The position numbers and the translations under genes were made by a program. Below, piece after piece: positions 20,058-25,724 of a stretch of DNA of 46,006 nucleotides. Source of the DNA: a virus; IMG/VR virus record IMGVR_UViG_3300048586_000582, positions 1 through 46,006 of that record; one strand, written 5' to 3'. The notes beneath the pieces were generated by a model. That model was not told the origin of the DNA and ran no database searches. It saw only the letters and a program-made list of their open reading frames with translations. Every line of letters starts with the position of its first letter. Position 1 is the stretch's first letter.

Positions 20058-21029
20058 ATGGCCCACGCCCGAGGCGACGACGTCGACGCCCCGACACCGG
20101 ACCGTCTCCCCGGTGTCGTCGTGCCAGGCCCCTCGGGCTGGCCAGCGATCGTTGAGCTGTTCCTCGCCGGGAAGAGGGGCAACACTCGCACCGCCTACGC
20201 CGGCGACCTCAACCAGTTCACCACCTGGTGCCGCCAGCTCGAGATCGATCCGCTCACCGCAACGCGCGCCGACCTGGCTGCGTTCGTGCTGCTGCTCGAG
20301 CAGCGCGGCCGCGCACCGTCGACCATCAGCCGGAAGATCTCCGCGATCGCCGGCGCCTACCGCACGGCGCTCGTCGAGGACGTCATCAGCCGCTCGCCGA
20401 CGACCTACCTCGAACGGCCCAAGGTCCCCGACGAGACCCCCACGGCGTGCCTCGACCGCCAGGGCCTGCTCGACGTCATCGCAGCCTCACGCGCCCACAG
20501 TCCCCTCGCATGGGCGCTCGTGGCCACCCTCGGGCTGAACGGCCTGCGCGTCTCGGAGGTGTGCGGTGCGGACGTCTCGGGCCTGCGGAAGGCGAGCGGG
20601 CACCGGGTGCTCAGCGTCACCCGCAAGGGCGGCAAGCCCAGGCTCATTCCCCTCGCGGAGCCCACGCAGTCGGCGATCGACCACTACCTCGCTGGCCGCA
20701 AGACCGGCCCGCTGCTGCGTGGCCGCGACGACGGCCGACTCTCGCGCCACGCAGCAGCCCGGATCGTCGCCCGCTGTGGCGTCGACGCCGGGATCGAGGA
20801 CGACCTCACCCCGCACAGCCTCCGCCACACCTACGTGACGCTGTGCCGACGCGCTGGCGTCCGGCTCCAAGACGTCCAGGAGTCCGCCGACCACGCCGAC
20901 CCCCGCACGACCCAGCGCTACGACCACGCGCAGCACCGCCTCGACGAAGCGCCCACCTACCGGCTGGCCGACTACCTCGCCGGCCGCATCGGCGATGGGG
21001 GAGCGGACCCCCAAGGGCGCCTCTTCTGA
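20058..21029 (+). CDS. Second tyrosine recombinase (Xer-like)
   Basis: 323 residues. The core-binding domain spans about 25-115 and the catalytic domain about 130-310. All active-site residues are present: Arg164 (Gly-Leu-Arg-Val-Ser-Glu), Lys193 in Arg-Lys-Gly-Gly-Lys-Pro-Arg, His253-x-x-Arg256, His279 (Asp-His where Gly-His is usual) and Tyr288. It is not a close copy of the integrase at 1533 and is transcribed with the early region instead of the repressor. It may resolve multimers, act in integration at another site, or be the main integrase with the other as accessory. An upstream in-frame start cannot be excluded. Confidence 0.9.
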   Translation: MAHARGDDVDAPTPDRLPGVVVPGPSGWPAIVELFLAGKRGNTRTAYAGDLNQFTTWCRQLEIDPLTATRADLAAFVLLLEQRGRAPSTISRKISAIAGAYRTALVEDVISRSPTTYLERPKVPDETPTACLDRQGLLDVIAASRAHSPLAWALVATLGLNGLRVSEVCGADVSGLRKASGHRVLSVTRKGGKPRLIPLAEPTQSAIDHYLAGRKTGPLLRGRDDGRLSRHAAARIVARCGVDAGIEDDLTPHSLRHTYVTLCRRAGVRLQDVQESADHADPRTTQRYDHAQHRLDEAPTYRLADYLAGRIGDGGADPQGRLF

Positions 21030-21030
21030 C

Positions 21031-21258
21031 ATGCGCGCACCAGGACGCGACGACCCCGGCACCCAAGACGACGACGAGCACGCCCGGATCTACCACCCCG
21101 ACCGCACCCTGGAACCGGCCGCCGCCCTCGACGTCGACGTCGAACCCAGTCCGATCGTGGCGACGCTCCTCGGACCACGCGGCGAGGTCCTCGTCGAGCT
21201 GCGCGCCCGCCCGACGATCGCCTTCGGCTTCCAGAAGAATCCTCCCAGAAACTGTTGA
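21031..21258 (+). CDS. 75-residue protein, unknown
   Basis: ATG 21031 lies one base after the recombinase stop. The acidic N-terminus (Asp-Asp-Pro-Gly-Thr-Gln-Asp-Asp-Asp-Glu) is followed by a strand pair (Ile-Val-Ala-Thr-Leu-Leu-Gly-Pro-Arg-Gly-Glu-Val-Leu-Val-Glu-Leu). Its last codons overlap the promoter of the next gene. No family recognised. Confidence 0.55.
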   Translation: MRAPGRDDPGTQDDDEHARIYHPDRTLEPAAALDVDVEPSPIVATLLGPRGEVLVELRARPTIAFGFQKNPPRNC

Positions 21259-21294
21259 CGGCGTACTCTCCCTCCTATATATTGACGGTGTCAA
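21255..21294 (+). promoter_or_regulatory. Strong promoter with palindromic operator
   Basis: TTGACG (21255-21260) and TATATT (21278-21283), spacer 17, is the best sigma-70-type promoter in the window and sits in an unusually AT-rich patch. TTGACGGTGTCAA (21282-21294) is a perfect inverted repeat (TTGAC-3-GTCAA) over the expected transcription start, and TTGACGGCGT at the -35 is a direct partial repeat of it. This fits repression, probably by a local regulator such as the HTH protein at 21598. Confidence 0.8.
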
Positions 21295-21314
21295 CTAAAG
21301 GAGGTAGAAACCGT

Positions 21315-21512
21315 ATGAACAAGGAGGTCGAGGAGCTGATCTCCACCGTGAAGTCCTGGAAGGGCTGGCGAGTCGAAGATCGGAAGAAGGGCTACTTGGT
21401 CTTTCCGCCCGACAAGGCCCACCAGCCGATCCCGATCCATCGGACCCCCTCAGGGCACCGATGGAAGGCCAACACGGTGGCCAAGCTCCGGCGGGCGGGC
21501 GGTCCCATCTAG
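21315..21512 (+). CDS. HicA-like toxin/dsRNA-binding-fold protein
   Basis: 65 residues from ATG 21315, with a near-perfect Shine-Dalgarno (AAAGGAGGT). The fold pattern Trp-Arg-Val-x-Asp-Arg-Lys-Lys-Gly-Tyr-Leu-Val-Phe-Pro-Pro, then Pro-Ile-Pro-Ile-His-Arg-Thr-Pro-Ser-Gly-His-Arg, then Leu-Arg-Arg-Ala-Gly-Gly resembles HicA mRNA interferases, whose catalytic His sits in the second strand (here the His of Ile-Pro-Ile-His). It has its own regulated promoter, an arrangement typical of toxin-antitoxin or lysogen-expressed genes. No classical HicB is adjacent; the HTH gene at 21598 is the candidate partner. Confidence 0.7.
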   Translation: MNKEVEELISTVKSWKGWRVEDRKKGYLVFPPDKAHQPIPIHRTPSGHRWKANTVAKLRRAGGPI

Positions 21513-21532
21513 GGGCCGCCCACCCCGGGCCC

Positions 21533-21550
21533 GTGGCTCTCCGGAGCCAC
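21533..21550 (+). terminator. Hairpin after the HicA-like gene
   Basis: GTGGCTC (21533-21539), loop TCCG, GAGCCAC (21544-21550) in a GC-rich stretch, 21 bases after the stop. No T-run follows, so it may be an attenuator between the HicA-like gene and the HTH gene rather than a full terminator. Confidence 0.45.
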
Positions 21551-21597
21551 CGGCCCTCGGCCGAACCTCCAACCCCCGACCAGAAGGACCCCGCCCC

Positions 21598-22074
21598 ATG
21601 GACTACACCGCCACGATCACGTGGCTCCCCGCCCACACGCCCAGCGCCGACGCGCTCCTCGACCTCGCCGGCGACGACCACGGCACCGTGGTCTCGCAGG
21701 AGGGCGACCAGCTGGTCGCCGTCCTCACCGTCGACGGCACGACCCCCACCGACGCTCTCGCCTCGGCGATCGACCACTGCCTCCGCGCCCACCCCGGGAC
21801 CCTCGCCGCGGCCGAGATCGCCACCACCGCCGAGCACGACCGCCGCCTCGCCCTCGACGCCCGCCCCCAGCTGGTCGGCCTCAGCGAGATCGCCGAGCAG
21901 CTCGGCGTCACCCGCCAGCGGGCCAACACGCTGCGCCGCTCGCGCAGCGACTTCCCCGACCCCGCCGCCGAGCTGCGCGCCGGTCCCGTCTGGTTCGCCG
22001 CTGACGTCACCCGCTTCGTCGAGACCTGGTCCCGGCGCCCGGGCCGCCCGCCCAGCACCACCACGACCACCTGA
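21598..22074 (+). CDS. HTH regulator, candidate partner of the HicA-like protein
   Basis: 158 residues with AAGGA upstream. The N-terminal alpha/beta domain (about 1-78) has Gln-Leu-Val-Ala-Val-Leu-Thr-Val-Asp-Gly and Ala-Leu-Ala-Ser-Ala-Ile-Asp-His-Cys-Leu. The C-terminal MerR/AlpA-like winged HTH (about 96-150) has Leu-Ser-Glu-Ile-Ala-Glu-Gln-Leu-Gly-Val-Thr-Arg-Gln-Arg-Ala-Asn-Thr-Leu-Arg, then Phe-Pro-Asp-Pro, then Gly-Pro-Val-Trp-Phe-Ala-Ala-Asp-Val. This two-domain form occurs in many actinobacterial small regulators. Position after the HicA-like gene suggests antitoxin or autoregulator; that is inference. Confidence 0.7.
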   Translation: MDYTATITWLPAHTPSADALLDLAGDDHGTVVSQEGDQLVAVLTVDGTTPTDALASAIDHCLRAHPGTLAAAEIATTAEHDRRLALDARPQLVGLSEIAEQLGVTRQRANTLRRSRSDFPDPAAELRAGPVWFAADVTRFVETWSRRPGRPPSTTTTT

Positions 22075-22126
22075 GCCTCGAGCACTCAGCCACCGCTCGC
22101 ACCGGCTCAGCGGCGAGAATGGGACC

Positions 22127-22741
22127 ATGGCCGTAGGGGGAGGGGCAGCGCTCGACACCGACACGCGCCGCCGCGCCCACGGCAAGGCCTCCCAGCTCCG
22201 CGCCGACACCACCGAGATCGCCGCGCTGACCGCCGTCTTCCAAGCCACCGGCTACGACCTCATCGCCCGTGCCGCCATCGGCGGGTTCACCGGATACGGG
22301 CCAGGCCGAGGCGCCAGCGACGTCGGCCGATCCAGCACACGCTCCGACCCGACCGCCGCCGGCGCCGAAGCCCTCGAGCACCTCCGCGAGCACCCCGAAC
22401 GCGCCGACCCCGTCGCCCACCACACCGCCGCCTTCCTCGACCACCTCCACCAAGGACTCGAGCAGCTCCGCCTCGCCGAAGCCGCCCGGCAGGCCGCCAC
22501 ACGCGTCCCAGCCCGCGAGCTCGAACCCGGCGAACGACGCGCCCCGGGCTGCGTGAACTGCGAGCGCTTCGAGATCTGGGCCATCGTCGAGAAGGCCGGC
22601 CGCTGCGGGCCCTGCTACATGTACCGCCACCGCAACGACCTACGCGACGCCCCAGAGCACGTGGTACTCGCCCGACCCGAGGTCACCGGCAAGCGAGAGC
22701 GGATCCGCATCGACCCCACCCAACCCGGAAGCGGCCAGTGA
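22127..22741 (+). CDS. 204-residue protein with C-terminal zinc knuckles
   Basis: ATG 22127. The N-terminal Gly-rich start and long helices span about 10-145. Cys-Val-Asn-Cys-Glu-Arg-Phe-Glu-Ile-Trp then Arg-Cys-Gly-Pro-Cys-Tyr-Met-Tyr-Arg-His form a four-Cys ribbon (about 155-185). GTGA overlap with the next gene. It resembles recruitment or recombination-linked small phage proteins only in a general way. Function unknown. Confidence 0.65.
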   Translation: MAVGGGAALDTDTRRRAHGKASQLRADTTEIAALTAVFQATGYDLIARAAIGGFTGYGPGRGASDVGRSSTRSDPTAAGAEALEHLREHPERADPVAHHTAAFLDHLHQGLEQLRLAEAARQAATRVPARELEPGERRAPGCVNCERFEIWAIVEKAGRCGPCYMYRHRNDLRDAPEHVVLARPEVTGKRERIRIDPTQPGSGQ

Positions 22742-23007
22742 CCGACCAAGCCCTCGACCTCGAGAGCCTCCCGACCGATCACGCCGACGTCGTGCTCTCG
22801 CCCGGGGACCACGAGCGCCTGGCGCACGTCGTCGTCCCTGCCTCGGCCGTGCTCGAGGCCGCCATCTCGGGCACGCCGGTCACCGCGCTGTGCGGCAAGA
22901 CCTGGGTCCCCGACCGCGACCCCCGCAAGTTCGCGCCCTGCCAGACCTGCCAGGACCTCCTCGCCGCCATGGTGCTCGAGGCCTACGGCCACCAGCCGCG
23001 CAGCTGA
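22738..23007 (+). CDS. DUF3039-like zinc protein
   Basis: 89 residues from GTG. His-Val-Val-Val-Pro-Ala-Ser-Ala-Val-Leu-Glu-Ala...Gly-Thr-Pro-Val-Thr-Ala-Leu-Cys-Gly-Lys-Thr-Trp-Val-Pro-Asp-Arg-Asp-Pro then Pro-Cys-Gln-Thr-Cys-Gln is the signature of the actinobacterial DUF3039 family. The three visible cysteines plus the His make a zinc site. This family is a good marker for an actinobacterial host. Role unknown. Confidence 0.75.
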   Translation: MTDQALDLESLPTDHADVVLSPGDHERLAHVVVPASAVLEAAISGTPVTALCGKTWVPDRDPRKFAPCQTCQDLLAAMVLEAYGHQPRS

Positions 23008-23028
23008 GCCGACACGAAGGACGCTCCG

Positions 23029-23283
23029 CTACGGGCCCGTCACCTCGAGGCAGGCATCGCAGATCCCAACGCCGGGATCGATCGACGGTGGCCACGCCGA
23101 GCCGGTGATCGTCCACGGCCCCTGATCGCCGCACGCGGCGTTCCCCTCAGCATCGATCGCATGGAGCGTCGACGCCGGTACCGGTCGCCGATCGGCCGAT
23201 TCGCCCTGCTGCCCGTAGCGCATCCCGGCTTTCGCCGACACCCACCGCACCTGCTTCGCACCCTGCCGCCACCCCTCAGCCAT
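23029..23283 (-). CDS. 84-residue Cys-containing protein (leftward)
   Basis: Minus-strand ORF; ATG 23283 chosen (an in-frame ATG at 23292 adds three residues). Lys-Gln-Val-Arg-Trp-Val-Ser-Ala, Leu-His-Ala-Ile-Asp-Ala-Glu-Gly-Asn-Ala-Ala-Cys-Gly, and Gly-Ile-Cys-Asp-Ala-Cys-Leu give a small beta domain with three cysteines near a zinc-ribbon pattern. It converges with the DUF3039-like gene. Single leftward genes like this may be prophage-expressed. Confidence 0.55.
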   Translation of the reverse strand: MAEGWRQGAKQVRWVSAKAGMRYGQQGESADRRPVPASTLHAIDAEGNAACGDQGPWTITGSAWPPSIDPGVGICDACLEVTGP

Positions 23284-23457
23284 GGTCCCCATCGTCGCGC
23301 GCCCAGCACGCCCCGGCCGGTTACACGGTTACACGCCTGACCTGCAGGTCCGCTCGCGGCTTGACAGCGCCTGCTACGACTGGAGGCAGCTTGAGCGCCG
23401 TGCACCTCCCCAGAGGTTGCCGGCGCTCTTTCCGTTCCCGACGGAGGAGGGCTGCCG
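23284..23457. promoter_or_regulatory. Divergent gap with GGTTACAC direct repeat and TTGACA box
   Basis: The gap upstream of the late-region genes holds GGTTACAC twice in tandem (23319-23334) and TTGACA at 23361-23366. A 17-base spacer from TTGACA leads to no convincing -10; TACGAC at 23375 is too close. The tandem 8-mer may be an activator or repressor site. It is the likely promoter region for 23458 onward and perhaps for the packaging genes. Confidence 0.4.
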
Positions 23458-23649
23458 GTGGACGCAGCCGAGCGAGCGGCCCGCGAGCGCGAGGCCCGGA
23501 TCGCCAAGTTCCTCCGCAGGCTCCGCGACGACCTGGTCCTGGCCGGCGTCGACCGCAGCCTGGTCGAGACCCTCTCGACTCGGGAGCTGATCGAACGCCA
23601 CAGCCGGGCCTTCCGCCAGCTGCAGGCCACACCCCCCGGAGGACGATGA
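23458..23649 (+). CDS. 63-residue coiled-coil protein
   Basis: GTG 23458 with GGAGGAGGG six bases upstream. Nearly all charged helix (Glu-Arg-Ala-Ala-Arg-Glu-Arg-Glu-Ala-Arg-Ile-Ala-Lys-Phe-Leu-Arg-Arg-Leu). It overlaps the next gene (ATGA). It may be a small partner of the following protein. Unknown. Confidence 0.6.
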   Translation: MDAAERAAREREARIAKFLRRLRDDLVLAGVDRSLVETLSTRELIERHSRAFRQLQATPPGGR

Positions 23650-24059
23650 TGGCCCGACTCTCGAACGCCAAGGTCGTCGAGCTCGCCAAGGCGTACAAGG
23701 CGGCCAAGGCCAGGACCCGGCCCACGCCGGCACAGGCCGCCGCCGAGGAGGAGGCGAGCGTGCTCCGAGACGAGCTGCTCGAGCAGCTGCGGATCCGCAA
23801 GGTCGAGCAGCTCGAGCTCGACGGGGTGCTCATCACGAGGAAGGCCAAGCGGACCCGGATCTACTCGATCGATCGCCTGCGCGAGCGCCTCAGCAGAAGG
23901 CAGCTGGCCATCGTGGTCCCGCCGACGGTCGACGTCGCCGCTCTCGACGCAGCGATGAAGCGAGGCGAGATCTCCGAGGAGCTCGCCGCGGAGTGCCTCG
24001 AGCGCACCGACGAGGGCAAGCCGTACATCGACGTCCGCCTGACCAAGCCCGACGAGTGA
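23646..24059 (+). CDS. 137-residue basic helical protein, unknown
   Basis: Starts Met-Met-Ala-Arg-Leu-Ser-Asn with ATGA overlap. Long charged helices (Lys-Val-Val-Glu-Leu-Ala-Lys-Ala-Tyr-Lys-Ala-Ala-Lys), then Leu-Asp-Gly-Val-Leu-Ile-Thr-Arg-Lys-Ala-Lys-Arg-Thr-Arg-Ile-Tyr-Ser, a strand-turn unit, and a C-terminal Asp-Val-Arg-Leu. Phage siphovirus Gp157-like proteins have a related look, but I do not claim it. Its TGA lies in palindrome copy C. Confidence 0.6.
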   Translation: MMARLSNAKVVELAKAYKAAKARTRPTPAQAAAEEEASVLRDELLEQLRIRKVEQLELDGVLITRKAKRTRIYSIDRLRERLSRRQLAIVVPPTVDVAALDAAMKRGEISEELAAECLERTDEGKPYIDVRLTKPDE

Positions 24060-24074
24060 TTCCGGCGGAATCAC
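24056..24074. promoter_or_regulatory. 19-bp palindrome family, copy C (perfect)
   Basis: GTGATTCCGGCGGAATCAC, overlapping the stop codon of the preceding gene and 32 bases before the next ATG. All 18 paired positions are intact; the centre is G. Flanking bases do not extend the arms, unlike copy A, so a structured terminator is unlikely here. Confidence 0.7.
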
Positions 24075-24106
24075 CCGCCGCTCGCAGCGCCCGTAGGCTC
24101 CGGGCG

Positions 24107-24706
24107 ATGGTCCCAGCCCCAGGAGCCGAGCCCACCTTCGACGCCACGCACTTCACCTGCCCGCACTGCGGCGTCGTGGCATCGATGAACTGGCACCGGA
24201 TGCGCACCGGCAACTCCTCGGAGATCGACGCCCGCATCAAGCGCTCCACCTGCCTGTCATGCTCGACGTCTTCCTACTGGGTCGACGGCGAGCTGGTCTC
24301 GCCTCGGGCACGCCTCGGCGAACCCGCCAGCCCGGACCTTCCGGCCGCGCTCCAGGCCACCCACGCCGAAGCCCGAGACATCGCCGCCCGCTCCCCCCGC
24401 TCTGCAGCTGCGCTGCTTCGCACCCTCGTCGAGCACCTGGCCGCGGAGCTCGGCTACGGCAACGGCACCCTCTACGAGCGGATCAAGCGCATGTCCGACG
24501 ACGGCAAGGTCCCCGCCACGGTCGTGCTCGGCATGGATGCGGTGCGATCCGCCGGCAACCAGGCCGTCCACGAGGGCACCCTGCCCGACGTGACCGACAG
24601 CGACCTCGACACCGTGCTGCTGCTCTTCGGCATCGTCGAGGACATCGTCGCGGCGGCCATCACCCGCCCCCGCCAGATCCAGGAGCTCACCCGCCGCAAC
24701 CCCTGA
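24107..24706 (+). CDS. DUF4145 domain protein with N-terminal zinc ribbon
   Basis: 199 residues. Cys-Pro-His-Cys-Gly (about 19-22) and Cys-Leu-Ser-Cys (about 50-53) form a zinc ribbon. Residues about 80-190 match DUF4145: Ala-Ala-Ala-Leu-Leu-Arg-Thr-Leu-Val-Glu-His-Leu-Ala, Thr-Leu-Tyr-Glu-Arg-Ile-Lys-Arg-Met, Asp-Ala-Val-Arg-Ser-Ala-Gly-Asn-Gln-Ala-Val-His-Glu. DUF4145 is often found in restriction or defence systems and as a stand-alone regulator. In a phage, a role in host interaction or superinfection control is possible. Confidence 0.75.
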   Translation: MVPAPGAEPTFDATHFTCPHCGVVASMNWHRMRTGNSSEIDARIKRSTCLSCSTSSYWVDGELVSPRARLGEPASPDLPAALQATHAEARDIAARSPRSAAALLRTLVEHLAAELGYGNGTLYERIKRMSDDGKVPATVVLGMDAVRSAGNQAVHEGTLPDVTDSDLDTVLLLFGIVEDIVAAAITRPRQIQELTRRNP

Positions 24707-24723
24707 GCACCCGGAGGTGGCCA

Positions 24724-25095
24724 GTGCCTCGACACCGCGCCGCCACCGTGTGCACAGTCGCTGGCTGCCCACTCGACCAGCCTTGCCCCACCCACGCCCG
24801 TCGAGCGTGGGCCAACGCTCGGACCCGCCGCCCGGGCGAGCTGAGCGGCCGCCGGCTGCAAGAGCGCAACCGGCGGATCCTCGAGCGGGATAGCTGGCGC
24901 TGCCACGTGTGCGGGCGACCTGGGGCCACCGAGGTCGACCACGTGGTGCCCGTCGCCGAGGGCGGCACCGATGCGGACGCCAACCTGGCTGCCATCCATG
25001 CCGGACCGGGCAGCTGTCACGAGGCCAAGACCCGAGCCGAGTCGCTCCGGGGGCGTCGCCGAGGGGGAGGGGGGAGGGGCTCCCCCCGGGCCTGA
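24724..25095 (+). CDS. HNH endonuclease (packaging-associated)
   Basis: 123 residues from GTG with GGAGG upstream. Cys-His-Val-Cys-Gly-Arg-Pro, Glu-Val-Asp-His-Val-Val-Pro, Gly-Gly-Thr-Asp-Ala-Asp-Ala-Asn-Leu and Cys-His-Glu-Ala-Lys-Thr give the beta-beta-alpha metal fold with the catalytic His of Asp-His. An earlier Cys-Pro...Cys-Pro-Thr-His motif adds a zinc site. HNH proteins next to the terminase genes are needed for cos-end cutting in many siphoviruses, so cos packaging is likely. Confidence 0.85.
   Translation: MPRHRAATVCTVAGCPLDQPCPTHARRAWANARTRRPGELSGRRLQERNRRILERDSWRCHVCGRPGATEVDHVVPVAEGGTDADANLAAIHAGPGSCHEAKTRAESLRGRRRGGGGRGSPRA
25063..25087 (+). other. G-run hairpin between HNH and small terminase
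   Basis: G5-A-G6-A-G4 (25063-25079) followed by CTCCCCCC. GGGGGGAG (25069-25076) pairs with CTCCCCCC (25080-25087) over a 3-base loop, and the G-run alone fits a four-tetrad-type quadruplex pattern. It lies at the end of the HNH gene, about 110 bases before the small terminase start, where cos or packaging sites are usual. It could equally be a weak terminator. Confidence 0.4.
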
Positions 25096-25196
25096 CCTGG
25101 AAGACGCTGAGGTGTGGCCCTCGCCATGTGTACGGGTCTGGCGCTCTCGCCCGGCCGGCCGGCAAGGCCGCCGAGGACTACCACTGGAGGCCCGCC

Positions 25197-25724
25197 ATGG
25201 GTGGACGTGGACCACTGCCGACCGGCGACGCCGTGCGCCGCAACAAGCCGACCATCCCCACCAGCACGCTGCCAGCATCGGGGCGAGAGGACCCGATTCC
25301 CGACCCGCCGGCCGAGTACTTCTTCGGACCAGCCGCTGAGGACTGGTGGGCGTGGGCGTGGCGCACACCCCAGGCGTGCGCGTGGGACGACGGTGCCCTG
25401 TTCGTCGTCGCGCGGCGCGCCCAGCTCGAAGACGACGCCTCGGTCCTCGAGAACGTCGACATCGACTTCGACTTCCTCATCGGTGACGAGCCCGGCGAGG
25501 CCGCCCGCAACCTCGGGTTCCTCGTCGGGAAGCTGAAGGCGCTCGCCGGCGGGAAGATGGGCGTGCTGCGCGAGATGCGCGAGCTCGACGACCGACTGGG
25601 CCTGACCCCTCGCGGTCTCGCCGCCAACCGGTGGAAGATCGTCGACGTCGACGAGAACCAGAAGGGCCCGGCCGCTCCGGGCCCGGGCGCCGGTGGCGGC
25701 CGCCGACGCCTCACCGCCGTCTGA
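25197..25724 (+). CDS. terS: Terminase small subunit
   Basis: 175 residues from ATG 25197 with GGAGG seven bases upstream. It sits between HNH and the large terminase and overlaps the latter by TGATG. The central part (Trp-Trp-Ala-Trp-Ala-Trp-Arg-Thr-Pro-Gln-Ala-Cys-Ala-Trp-Asp-Asp-Gly-Ala-Leu-Phe) and the helices that follow are typical of actinophage small terminase subunits. The Gly/Pro-rich tail ends Arg-Arg-Arg-Leu-Thr. It would recognise the packaging site. The call rests mainly on context. Confidence 0.75.
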   Translation: MGGRGPLPTGDAVRRNKPTIPTSTLPASGREDPIPDPPAEYFFGPAAEDWWAWAWRTPQACAWDDGALFVVARRAQLEDDASVLENVDIDFDFLIGDEPGEAARNLGFLVGKLKALAGGKMGVLREMRELDDRLGLTPRGLAANRWKIVDVDENQKGPAAPGPGAGGGRRRLTAV

